Assembly: GCF_027922425.1 (NCBI RefSeq)
Contig: NZ_BSFQ01000013.1
Coordinates: 1-64,000 of the forward strand
Reading direction: 5' to 3'
Origin: Pseudonocardia halophobica
GTDB taxonomy: Bacteria; Actinomycetota; Actinomycetes; Mycobacteriales; Pseudonocardiaceae
DNA length: 64,000 bases
A model generated the notes under the pieces. The model did no database searches, was not told the DNA's origin, and saw only the letters and a list, made by a program, of their open reading frames with translations. The position numbers were made by a program, and so were the translations under genes. Below, one piece after another: positions 1-7,780 of this stretch (position 1 is the first letter of the stretch; each line of letters begins with the position of its first letter).

Positions 1-139
1 ACGGCAGCGACGCGGAGACCTCGCCGGTGGCCGGGTTCGTCACGTCCGAGAACCGGCCGGACTTGCCATCGACCTTCTGGCCGTTGGCCCAGTGGTAGAG
101 GGTGGTGATCGCGCCTGCTGGGCGCGTTGAAGGGTTCAC
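1..139 (-). CDS. mmsA: methylmalonate-semialdehyde dehydrogenase, N-terminal fragment (cut by window edge)
   Basis: Only about 46 codons lie in the window. The minus-strand translation from GTG at 139 contains ITTLYHWANGQKV and then FSDVTNPATGEVSASLP. This is the typical beginning of CoA-acylating methylmalonate/malonate-semialdehyde dehydrogenases of the ALDH superfamily, which turn the semialdehyde into propionyl- or acetyl-CoA in valine, thymine or beta-alanine breakdown. The catalytic part lies outside the window. The gene diverges from the amidohydrolase at 325, and a palindrome (146-165) sits directly upstream of its start, so it probably belongs to the same regulated set. GTG is the only plausible start seen; no strong ribosome binding site precedes it. 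Confidence 0.72.
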   Translation of the reverse strand, partial: MNPSTRPAGAITTLYHWANGQKVDGKSGRFSDVTNPATGEVSASLP

Positions 140-145
140 ATCGAA

Positions 146-165
146 ATGAGATCTCAAGATCTCAT
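146..165. promoter_or_regulatory. palindromic operator (GAGATCTC family), mmsA side
   Basis: ATGAGATCT and AGATCTCAT form a perfect 9-bp inverted repeat with a 2-bp centre. Inside it lies TGAGATCTCA, the core also seen at 289-300, 315-326 and 7749-7766. The site ends 6 bp before the mmsA start codon, a position suited to repression. The regulator is not shown; the GntR-family gene at 11624 is the nearest candidate. Confidence 0.6.
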
Positions 166-259
166 AGCTGGCAAGACCGATGTAGTGAGTCGTGTAGTCG
201 CATTGAGCAGCAGTAACGTACTGGTAACACATGAGGGCAGTGGTGTCAGTCGTGGGCTC

Positions 260-326
260 TTGACACGCCCATGAGGCCTGAGGGAGTTTTGCGATCTCAA
301 GTGCTCCCGGCCTCTGGAGATCTCAT
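260..326 (+). promoter_or_regulatory. amidohydrolase promoter with two overlapping operator copies
   Basis: A consensus -35 TTGACA (260-265) is followed 17-18 bp later by a weak -10 (GAGTTT). Next come TTGCGATCTCAA (289-300) and TGGAGATCTCAT (315-326), the latter overlapping the ribosome binding site and start codon. The distance from the -35 to the operator is 27 bp, the same as at 7723-7766. The layout fits a repressor covering the transcription start. Confidence 0.55.
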
Positions 327-1740
327 GACAGACCCCACCGCGTCCCCAGCGTCCTGCGATCTGCTCGTCACGGCCGGGTGGGTGATCACGGTGGACGCCG
401 AGCGGCGGATCGTCCGGGACGGTGCCGTCGCGGTGACCGACGGCGTCATCGTCGCCGTCGGCAAGGCCGCGGAGCTGGACCGGGCTTACCGGCCCACTCG
501 GCGGATCGACCGACCGGAGGCCGTCGTGCTGCCCGGCATGGCCAACGGCCACCGGCACCTGCTGTGCTGCGCGAAGGGTGCGATGCCCGAGGGTGGCACC
601 ACGCTGGAGTCCCTGCGTCGCTTCATCTATCCGTCGTTCTCGTCGCTCGAGCCCGAGGACATGAACGTCTACGCGCGCCACGCCACGGCCGAGATGATCC
701 GCAACGGCACCACGCTGTTCGAGGAGCCCGGCTGCAACCACATCGACGCGGTCCTTCCCGCCATCGCCGAGTCCGGGATACGCGCGCGCATAGGCCTGTG
801 GACGTGGGACCAGCGGGGCTCCGGCGGGGACGCCGGCCTGCCGGACTGGCTGGCGCTCGACACCGCCGCCGCGATCAAGCGCCTCGAGCACGGCCTGGAG
901 ACCGTGCAGGCCTTCGGCAACGAGCGGATCCGCCCGGCCGTGTGCGTCGAGGGTGTGACCACGTGCTCCGACGAGCTGACCGTCGCCGCCGCTCGGCTGG
1001 CCGAGGAGTCGCAGACCCTCGCGGTGCAGCACAAGTCGACCAGCGAGCGTGAGGTGGCCCTCGAGCTGCAGGTCTTCGGCGAGCGCCCGATCCAGCACAC
1101 CGCGAGCATCAAGGCGCTGAACCCGTACACCCTGCTCAACCACGTCACGAGCCTCGACCTGGAGGACGTGGCCGCCATCGCGGACACCGGCGCGACCGTC
1201 TCGTGGAACCCCAGTACGGCGCTGAAGCTGGCCAAGGGGACCACCCAGCACAGCAGGTGGCCGGAGCTGATCGCCGCGGGCGTCCCGATGGGACTGGGCA
1301 CGGACGCGGAGAACTGCTCGAACCACCAGGACATCTGCCGCGCCATCTACCTCGCCGCGCTGCTGCCGCGAGACGCCCGAGAGGATCCCACGGCCGTCAG
1401 CGCCGAGACCGCGGTGGAGCTTGGCACCCTGGGCGGCGCCCGGGCCCTGCGGTTCGACGACGTCACCGGGTCCCTGGAGGTCGGCAAGCAGGCAGACCTC
1501 GTCGTGTTCGACACGAACGACTACGACTGGCGCCCCCTGCACAACCCCATCGCCAACCTCGCCTACGGGGTCACCGGCCACTCGGTCGACACGGTCCTCA
1601 TCGGCGGACAGGTGGTGTTGGAGAACAAGAAGAGCACCGTGTTCGACGAGGACGCCCTGCGCGAGGAGGTCGAGGCCACCGACCGCAGGATCCTCAAAAA
1701 GATCGGCATCGACCCGGCGCCCGCCTGGCCGGTCGTTTGA
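325..1740 (+). CDS. amidohydrolase family protein (deaminase/chlorohydrolase type)
   Basis: This 471-residue cytosolic metal hydrolase belongs to the cytosine/S-adenosylhomocysteine/8-oxoguanine deaminase branch of the amidohydrolase superfamily. Visible metal and catalytic positions are the HxH pair (H76, H78 in NGHRHLL), H236 (QHKS), H273 (NHVTS) and D327 (GTDAE). A C-terminal GSLEVGKQADLVVFD segment is typical of the composite beta-sandwich. Family members hydrolytically deaminate purines, pyrimidines or triazines; the exact substrate cannot be read from sequence. ATG at 325 was chosen over ATG 271 because GGAGA lies just upstream and family homology begins there. It forms an operon with the flavin-dependent protein at 1765. 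The neighbouring nucleoside-type importer suggests an imported nitrogen heterocycle. Confidence 0.85.
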   Translation: MTDPTASPASCDLLVTAGWVITVDAERRIVRDGAVAVTDGVIVAVGKAAELDRAYRPTRRIDRPEAVVLPGMANGHRHLLCCAKGAMPEGGTTLESLRRFIYPSFSSLEPEDMNVYARHATAEMIRNGTTLFEEPGCNHIDAVLPAIAESGIRARIGLWTWDQRGSGGDAGLPDWLALDTAAAIKRLEHGLETVQAFGNERIRPAVCVEGVTTCSDELTVAAARLAEESQTLAVQHKSTSEREVALELQVFGERPIQHTASIKALNPYTLLNHVTSLDLEDVAAIADTGATVSWNPSTALKLAKGTTQHSRWPELIAAGVPMGLGTDAENCSNHQDICRAIYLAALLPRDAREDPTAVSAETAVELGTLGGARALRFDDVTGSLEVGKQADLVVFDTNDYDWRPLHNPIANLAYGVTGHSVDTVLIGGQVVLENKKSTVFDEDALREEVEATDRRILKKIGIDPAPAWPVV

Positions 1741-1764
1741 CCCTCACTCCGGAAGGTTCCCCAC

Positions 1765-2766
1765 ATGTACGGCGGCGTCGCGCTCCAGCCGGTCTACGCA
1801 CCCGAGCAGTTCGTCTCGATGGTCCGGCGGGTCGAGGAGGTCGGACTCGCCGACCTCTGGCTCACCGACTCGTCCCTGCACTCCCGCTACTGCTACTCCT
1901 ACCTCACCCTCGCGGCGACGAACTCGCAGCGCCTCCGACTAGGCACCGCGGTCACCAACCCGGTGACGCGGCACCCCGCCATGGCGGCCGTCGGGATCTC
2001 GACGATCGACGAGATCTCCGGCGGTCGCGCGGTCTACGGCATCGGCGCGGGTGATCGGCCGCTGGAGGCACTCGGCCTCAAGCCCGCGCGGCTCGCCCTG
2101 CTGGAGGACTCCATCACCGCCGCTCGCAGGCTGTGGACCGGCGAGCACGTCGACATGACCGCGCGCGGGTTCACCCTCGACGACGCGCACCTGCGTTTCC
2201 CGGCTCGCCAGGACATCCCCGTCTACATCTCGGCGAGCGGCCCGAAGACTCTGGAGTTGGCCGGGCGGGTGGCCGACGGCGTCATCCTTCTGGCGGGCCT
2301 GCACCCGGACGGGCTGATTTATGCCCTGGAGCACATCGACCGCGGCGTGGACATGGCGGGCCGGGACTCGCGCCCGAAGATCACGGTCTTCGCCTACGGC
2401 GCGATCGACGAGGACGAGGACGTCGCCCTCGCCGCCGGCCGCACGATCGCCGCGTGGTTCCCGATGACGGCGCCGGTCTACTGCGGGCTCGCGGGCCTGT
2501 CCCCGGAGCTCGTCGAGCAGGTCCGTGCGCAGTACGCGGGCGGGGAATTCCAGGAGGCGGAGAGAGCAGCGGCGCTCCTGCCCGACGATTTCGTGCGCCG
2601 GATGTCTTTGTCCGGCAACCGGGCCGCGGCCCGCGAGCACATCCGCACGCTGGACAAGCTGGGCATCGACAGCATGGCGGTGTTCCCGCTCGGCGGGGAC
2701 GCCGACAGCAGGCTGGCGACCGTCACCGCGTTCGCGGAGTGCCTGCGCGACGAGGGCCACATCTGA
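1765..2766 (+). CDS. LLM class flavin-dependent oxidoreductase
   Basis: This 333-residue luciferase-like TIM-barrel protein is of the F420/FMN-dependent methylene-H4MPT reductase type. The stretch LRLGTAVTNPVTRHPAM followed by ISGGRAVYGIGAG is characteristic, as is the C-terminal half with ISASGPKTLELAGRVADGVILL. Members oxidise or reduce small organic substrates with F420H2 or reduced flavin in the cytosol. It begins 24 bp after the amidohydrolase stop with a GGAAGG ribosome binding site, so the two are probably co-transcribed, and transcription ends at the palindromic terminator at 2781. The cofactor and substrate are not determinable here. Confidence 0.85.
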   Translation: MYGGVALQPVYAPEQFVSMVRRVEEVGLADLWLTDSSLHSRYCYSYLTLAATNSQRLRLGTAVTNPVTRHPAMAAVGISTIDEISGGRAVYGIGAGDRPLEALGLKPARLALLEDSITAARRLWTGEHVDMTARGFTLDDAHLRFPARQDIPVYISASGPKTLELAGRVADGVILLAGLHPDGLIYALEHIDRGVDMAGRDSRPKITVFAYGAIDEDEDVALAAGRTIAAWFPMTAPVYCGLAGLSPELVEQVRAQYAGGEFQEAERAAALLPDDFVRRMSLSGNRAAAREHIRTLDKLGIDSMAVFPLGGDADSRLATVTAFAECLRDEGHI

Positions 2767-2780
2767 TCTCCGCGCTCGAA

Positions 2781-2816
2781 CGAGGGCCCCGCAGCCGATC
2801 GGCTGCGGGGCCCTCG
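2781..2816. terminator. bidirectional hairpin terminator between convergent genes
   Basis: A perfect 36-bp palindrome, starting CGAGGGCCCCGCAGCC, with no unpaired loop bases in the DNA. It lies between the plus-strand oxidoreductase and the minus-strand permease that meet here, so it can stop transcription from both sides. It lacks a clear T-run, as is common in high-GC actinobacteria. Confidence 0.8.
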
Positions 2817-2828
2817 TCTCGGGTGTGC

Positions 2829-3911
2829 TCAGCCTCGGACGGGGAGCGCCCGCCCGAGCATGGCGGGGGCGCGGACCCGCCGCGCCGAGGCGGCGAGTGC
2901 GACCAGGCTGAGCACGTAGGGCAGGCTCAGCCAGAACTGCGACGGCAGCGCGAAACCGGGCACGAGGGCGGCTCCCAGAGCCCCCACCGCGACACACAGC
3001 ACCGCCCCGAGCAGCACCCACCGCAGCGGCGAACCCGAGCGCCGGGCCCGCCACGCCCCGACGGCGCCGATCACGAGCCCGAGTGCGACCAGCGCGACCC
3101 ACACCTGCTGCGGCACCGCACCCATCGACTGCAGGCGCAGCTGGAGAGCGTCGGTGAAGCCGAAGACCAGACAGGCCGCGACCACGCCGTAGGGCCGCCA
3201 CTGGCCGAAGACCACGGCGGCGAGCGCGAGGAACCCGCGTCCGGCGGTCATGTTCTCGGCGAACAACCCGACCTGGCCCACGGACAGGAACGCTCCGGCC
3301 AGCCCGGCGAGGGCGCCGGCGGCGAGGACGGCGCTCCACTGCACCCGCGCCACGTCCACACCGGTCGAGTCCAGCACCTCGGGCTTCTCTCCGGCGGAAC
3401 GCAGGCGCAGGCCCCGCCTGCTCCGGTAGAGAAGGTACGCGACGACCGGGCCGAGCACGTAGGCGAGATAGACCAGCGGCAGCTGGTGGAACAGCACCGG
3501 CCCGATGCCGGGGATGTCCGACAGCAGCGGCACCGCGTACGGCTCCATCTTCACCGTAGTGGGCTGGGTGCCGCCGAACTGCAGGCGGTAGAGGAACAGG
3601 GTGAGCCCGGCGGCCAGCAGGTTCAGCGCCACCCCGACGACGATCTGGTCACCGCGCAGGGTCACCGACACAAACGCCATGATCGCGCCGAGGACCAGCC
3701 CGAGGCCGATCCCGGCGAGCAGCCCGAGCCCGACCCTGCCGGTGGCGTAAGCGGCGAGGAAGCCAGCGTAGGCGCCGAACAGCATCATCCCCTCGAGCCC
3801 GATGTTGATCACACCAGCACGTTCGGAGATCAGCTCACCGAGCGCGGCGAGCAGCAGCGGGACCGACAGCCGGATCGCGGCGGCGAAGAGGGCGACGTCG
3901 AACGGGTTCAC
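2829..3911 (-). CDS. ABC transporter permease, BMP/nucleoside family (second subunit)
   Basis: This 360-residue integral membrane protein of the branched-chain/ribose/nucleoside permease family (BPD_transp_2) is rich in Leu/Ala/Val transmembrane segments. It has the signature ERAGVINIGLEGMMLFGA near residue 35 and a later GLAGAFLSVGQVG segment. It corresponds to the NupQ/YufQ-type partner of the permease just upstream. GTG at 3911 overlaps the upstream stop codon by four bases, so translation is coupled. It is the last gene of the minus-strand operon lipoprotein-ATPase-permease-permease, which in characterised relatives imports purine or pyrimidine nucleosides. The start is set by the overlap. 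Confidence 0.87.
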   Translation of the reverse strand: MNPFDVALFAAAIRLSVPLLLAALGELISERAGVINIGLEGMMLFGAYAGFLAAYATGRVGLGLLAGIGLGLVLGAIMAFVSVTLRGDQIVVGVALNLLAAGLTLFLYRLQFGGTQPTTVKMEPYAVPLLSDIPGIGPVLFHQLPLVYLAYVLGPVVAYLLYRSRRGLRLRSAGEKPEVLDSTGVDVARVQWSAVLAAGALAGLAGAFLSVGQVGLFAENMTAGRGFLALAAVVFGQWRPYGVVAACLVFGFTDALQLRLQSMGAVPQQVWVALVALGLVIGAVGAWRARRSGSPLRWVLLGAVLCVAVGALGAALVPGFALPSQFWLSLPYVLSLVALAASARRVRAPAMLGRALPVRG

Positions 3912-5008
3912 GAGTTCGCTCCTTCGGTGACGCGTGCGGGTTGCTCCGCCGCGGTCGCTGCGGGCCGCCGGGAACGGCGGCGCTCGACCAGCCATGCGGA
4001 GCCGGTGACCAGCAGGATCACCACAGCCTGGGTTGCGGTGACCAGGCCGGAGGAGATGCCGACCCTGGCCTCCATCAGCCCGCCGCCCTGGCGCAGCGCG
4101 GCCAGCAGGAGCGCGGCCGGGATGCAGGCGAGCGGGTTGTTGCGGGCGAGCAGCGCCACGACGATGCCGTCGAAGCCGTAGTTCGCGGAGAAGCCGGGGG
4201 CGAGGTTGCCCGCGGGAGCGGCCAGCACGAGCGACGAGCCCGCGACGCCGGCGACGGCGGCCGACGTGCACAGCGCGCCCACCCCGACCAGCCGGGTCCG
4301 GGTGCCCGTGGCCTTGGCTGCGGACGGGTTCGCGCCGGTCAGCCGCAGCCGGTAGCCCACGACGGTGCGGCGCAGCACATACGCGGCAGCCAGCACCACG
4401 ACCACGACCAGCACGATGTCCCAGCGCAGCGTGGTGCGCGCCAACAGGACCGGCCAGCGCGCCGAGTCGGCCACCGGGGAGCTCTGGCCGAGCGTGCCGG
4501 TCGGTTCCTCCATCGGGCCGTTGGCCAGCCAGGACACGATCTGGGTCGTGATCAGGGTGAGGAGCAGCGTGGCGATGAAGTCGTTGACCCCGCGGCGAGC
4601 CCACAGCCAGGCGGCGATGCCGCCGAGTGCCGCGCCGCCAGCCGCGCCGGCGAGGACCGCGAGCGGCAGGTGCACCGCCATTGGCAGGCCGGACAGGTGG
4701 AGTCCGACCACCGCCGCGGTGGTGCCGCCCGCGAGGATCTGACCCTCCAGCCCCACGTTGAGCCGACCGGCGCGGGAGGCGACGACCCAGCCGACCGCGG
4801 CGAGGACGAGGGGGACGAACTTGGTCAGGGTGGCGCCGAACTGGGCGGGGCTTCCGAAGACCCCGTCCCACATCGCCCGGGCGGCGTCGCCCACGGGGGC
4901 TCCGCTCAGTGCGATGACCAGAAGGGACACCGCCAGCGCGAGGACGACGGCGAGCAGGCTGACGGCAGCGCCGCGCAGAGCCCGCCGGTCGACGGCGAGC
5001 CGTCTCAT
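3908..5008 (-). CDS. ABC transporter permease, BMP/nucleoside family (first subunit)
   Basis: This 366-residue membrane protein begins MRRLAVDRRALRG and has many hydrophobic helices. It carries the family motif SRAGRLNVGLEGQILAGG, which marks NupP/YufP-type nucleoside permeases. It pairs with the smaller permease downstream to form the membrane channel. Its ATG overlaps the stop of the ATPase frame (ATGA), and GGAGCG lies upstream. Any import function depends on whether the frameshifted ATPase upstream is real. Confidence 0.87.
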   Translation of the reverse strand: MRRLAVDRRALRGAAVSLLAVVLALAVSLLVIALSGAPVGDAARAMWDGVFGSPAQFGATLTKFVPLVLAAVGWVVASRAGRLNVGLEGQILAGGTTAAVVGLHLSGLPMAVHLPLAVLAGAAGGAALGGIAAWLWARRGVNDFIATLLLTLITTQIVSWLANGPMEEPTGTLGQSSPVADSARWPVLLARTTLRWDIVLVVVVVLAAAYVLRRTVVGYRLRLTGANPSAAKATGTRTRLVGVGALCTSAAVAGVAGSSLVLAAPAGNLAPGFSANYGFDGIVVALLARNNPLACIPAALLLAALRQGGGLMEARVGISSGLVTATQAVVILLVTGSAWLVERRRSRRPAATAAEQPARVTEGANS

Positions 5009-6530
5009 GGGGTCGCTCCTTCTGCGCCGGCGGCCATCAGCTCGCCGATCCGGTCGCGGGTGGCGTCCGCGGCGTCGAGCACGGCGACGACCCGGCCCGA
5101 CGACATCACTGCGATGCGGTCGGACAGGGCGAAGATCTCGTCGAGCTCGGCGGAGACGAGCAGGGTCGCCCCGCCCGCGGTCTTGTGGGCGTTGATCTGG
5201 GCGTGCACGAACTCGATCGCGCCGACGTCGAGGCCACGGGTGGGCTGAGCGGCGACGAGCAGATCGGGCTCGCCGTGCATCTCCCGGGCCAAGACGATCT
5301 TCTGCTGGTTGCCGCCGGAAAGGCTCGCGACGGGGGTGTCCAGCCCGGTGGTGCGTACGTCGAAGCGGGCGACGAGGTCGGCGCAGTGCCGGCGGATGCG
5401 GCCCGGCCGCAGCACGCCTGCGCGGCTGAAGGCGGGCTCGCCGATCGCCCGCATCATGAGGTTGTCGGTCACCGACAGCGGTAGCGCCAACCCGTCGGAG
5501 TGTCGGTCCTCGGCGATCGTCCCGGTGCGGCCGGGGCCACCGCCGGTGCGGGCCGTGACGGTGACCGTGCCCGCCGTGGCGGTACGGACGCCCGCGACGA
5601 GGTCGGCGAGCTCGCTCTGCCCGTTGCCCTCGACACCGGCGATCCCGAGCACCTCGCCGCCCCGCACCCGCAGGTCGACGGGCCCGAGGTCGCGGTCGCC
5701 GCGATACCGGGCGAGGGTGAGCCCGTCGACGTCGAGCACCACGGGACCCGGCTGGACCACCGGCCGCTCGGTGCGCAGCACGACATCCCGGCCGACCATC
5801 ATCCGGGCGAGCTCCTCGGGCAGAGTCGTACCGACCTCGACGGTGTCGACGACCCGCCCGCCCCGCACCACGGTGCACCGGTCGGCCACGGCCGCGATCT
5901 CGCCCAACTTGTGGGTGATCAGCACGATGGCCAGGCCCGCTGCGGCCAGCTCGGCGAGGACCTCGGCGAGGCGGTCCCACTCGGCGGGGGAGAGCACGGC
6001 GCTGGGCTCGTCGAGGAGACCACCCGGGCGTCGCTGAGCAGGCACTTGAGGATCTCGACCCGTTGCCGCTCGCCGACCGGGAGGGTCTCCACCGGGACGT
6101 CCGGGCGGACCGGCATGCCGTGCCGCTCGCCGATCTCGACGAGCCGGGCCCGGATCGCGGCTGCGTCGTACCGGCCGGTCGTACCTTGGGCCAGCGCCAC
6201 GTTCTCCGTGGCGGTCATGTCCGGGACCAGCATGAAGTGTTGGTGGACCACGCCGATCCCGGCGGCACGCGCGGCCTGCGGGTCCGCGGCCGGCAGCCGT
6301 GCGCCCCCGACGGTCACCTCACCGGAGTCCGGCCGCACCAGCCCGGAGAGGATCTTGACCAGCGTCGACTTGCCGGCCCCGTTCTCCCCCAGCAGCGCGA
6401 GGATCTCTCCAGGGCGGACGTCGAGGTCGATCCCGTCGTTCGCAACCAGCGCGCCGTACCGTTTGGTCACCGCACGCGCCGACAGCGCCGCGGGGGCGGC
6501 GCCGTCGGACGTGCGAGAGGGGGCCGGCAC
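5005..6530 (-). pseudogene. ABC transporter ATPase (two-domain, nucleoside type), single frameshift
   Basis: This would be a 508-residue ATPase with tandem ABC domains. The first has Walker A GENGAGKST and the linker LPVGERQRVEIL; the second has LSGGNQQKIVLARE. The reading frame breaks at about 6021-6030: the N-terminal frame ends at CLLSDARVV and the next frame resumes with LLDEPSAVLSP, the first Walker B region. The total length is one base short of a multiple of three, fitting a 1-nt deletion in the CGGGTGGTCTCC stretch. GTG at 6530 lies 2 bp after the lipoprotein stop. Without correction the importer lacks its energiser; a sequencing error is an equally good explanation. Confidence 0.8.
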
Positions 6531-6532
6531 GC

Positions 6533-7552
6533 TCAGCCGCCCTGGGGCAGCGTGATGGCCCCGGAGTTCAGCTTGGCGGTGGTGTCGGCGACGACGGACT
6601 CGTACTGGGAGGCCGACGGGCAGAGCTTCAGGGCCTGCACAGCGGGGTCGTCGAGGGCGTAGAAGCGGGGCTCGACCGGCAGCGAGCCCGCCTTGAAGTC
6701 CTCCAGCACGTGGCCGACCATGATCTTGGTGTCCTGGAACGCGTAGCCGATCAAGGCGGGAGACTCCTCGCAGCGGTCGGTCGTCGGGTTGAAGACCTTG
6801 ACGTCCTTGCCGGACTCGGTGACCGCGTCGAGCACACCGGGCAGGCCGGCGTCCTGGAAGGCGTAGATCACGTCGGCGCCGTTCGCGATCTGGGCCGCGG
6901 TGGCCTCCTTCGCCTTGGCCGCGTCGCTGAGGGACCCGACGGTCACCGAGGCGACGTTGATGTCTGGCTTGACGGACTTGGCGCCCGCGGCGAAGTCGAT
7001 CGACGACTGCGAGTTCGGCGGAATGTCGGTGCCGCCCACGTAGCCGACCGTGCCCGTGGCGCTCTCCTGTGCCGCGACGACGCCGGCGACGTAGGCCGGA
7101 ACGCCCTGCCTGGTCGCATAGGTGTGCAGGTTCGGCACCCCGGCCTGCACCACCCCGGACATCACGAAGGTGACGTCGGGGAACTGCGCGGCGACGGTGT
7201 TGCCCGCGGAGACCAGCGAGCTGCCACCGGCAATGATCAGCTGGTTGTCGGCGGCCAGGTTGGTCAGGGCGTCGATCGCGGCCTGCGGAGAGCCGACGTT
7301 GTCGACGACCGAGACCGTCATGCCCTCCCGGTCCGCGACGGCCTGCACGCCGTCGAGGTAGGACTGGTAGAACGCCTTGTCGTTGCGCGGGCCGGCGAGC
7401 ACGACACCGACCTTGGTCGGCGCCCCGGAGGCACCGGTCTCCGGCGCGGCCGTCGACCCGCCACTGGAGCAGGCGCTCAGCACGAGCGCGGCGCCGAGAA
7501 CGGGCGCGGCGAGCACACGGGTGCTGCGCAGCCACGAAGGCACTCGGATCAT
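6533..7552 (-). CDS. BMP family ABC transporter substrate-binding lipoprotein
   Basis: This 339-residue extracytoplasmic solute-binding lipoprotein has a positively charged start (MIRVPSWLRSTR), a hydrophobic core and the lipobox LSAC with lipidated Cys28. A Ser/Gly/Ala-rich linker follows. The mature part starts VGVVLAGPRNDKAFYQSYLDG, typical of the basic membrane protein/PnrA family that binds purine or pyrimidine nucleosides. ATG at 7552 has AAGGAGA upstream; the longer upstream reading frame is non-coding. It heads the importer operon and shares a divergent regulatory region with the M20 hydrolase at 7781. Confidence 0.9.
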   Translation of the reverse strand: MIRVPSWLRSTRVLAAPVLGAALVLSACSSGGSTAAPETGASGAPTKVGVVLAGPRNDKAFYQSYLDGVQAVADREGMTVSVVDNVGSPQAAIDALTNLAADNQLIIAGGSSLVSAGNTVAAQFPDVTFVMSGVVQAGVPNLHTYATRQGVPAYVAGVVAAQESATGTVGYVGGTDIPPNSQSSIDFAAGAKSVKPDINVASVTVGSLSDAAKAKEATAAQIANGADVIYAFQDAGLPGVLDAVTESGKDVKVFNPTTDRCEESPALIGYAFQDTKIMVGHVLEDFKAGSLPVEPRFYALDDPAVQALKLCPSASQYESVVADTTAKLNSGAITLPQGG

Positions 7553-7588
7553 CTGACTCTCCTTCTTCGCGACCGATCCGCCGGCGGC

Positions 7589-7607
7589 TGAGATCCTGAG
7601 ATCGCAT
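7589..7607. promoter_or_regulatory. operator-like GAGATC repeats upstream of the importer operon
   Basis: Two TGAGATC half-sites (7589-7595 and 7597-7603) are spaced 8 bp apart; the second forms CTGAGATCGCAT (7596-7607). This resembles the TTGAGATCTCAA core of the other sites but is less symmetric. On the minus strand it lies just downstream of a TAGATG that could be the -10 of the importer operon. Confidence 0.4.
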
Positions 7608-7722
7608 CTAGTGCCACGGATCGTGTCCTCGGGGCTCACTGGCCGTCAAGACATGCACGGATGCGTAACCAGCACGCAACACCAACCTCGGTTAACGTGC
7701 CGTGACGTGACGTCCACCGCCC

Positions 7723-7766
7723 TTGACAGTCTGTGGACCGACCCCGCAGATTTGAGATCTCAAATC
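7723..7766 (+). promoter_or_regulatory. M20 hydrolase promoter with 18-bp perfect palindrome
   Basis: The -35 TTGACA (7723-7728) is followed after 17-18 bp by a weak -10 (CAGATT). Immediately after it comes the perfect palindrome GATTTGAGATCTCAAATC (7749-7766), the best copy of this operator family. It would cover the transcription start, as expected for repression, and ends 14 bp before the start codon of the M20 gene. Confidence 0.65.
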
Positions 7767-7780
7767 GAAGTGGGAGTGCA

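Noticed and set aside
154..1581. Long minus-strand open frames opposite the amidohydrolase, and the similar long frames opposite or offset to nearly every gene
   Set aside because: High GC third-position bias opens shadow frames; these lack family motifs and overlap well-supported genes.
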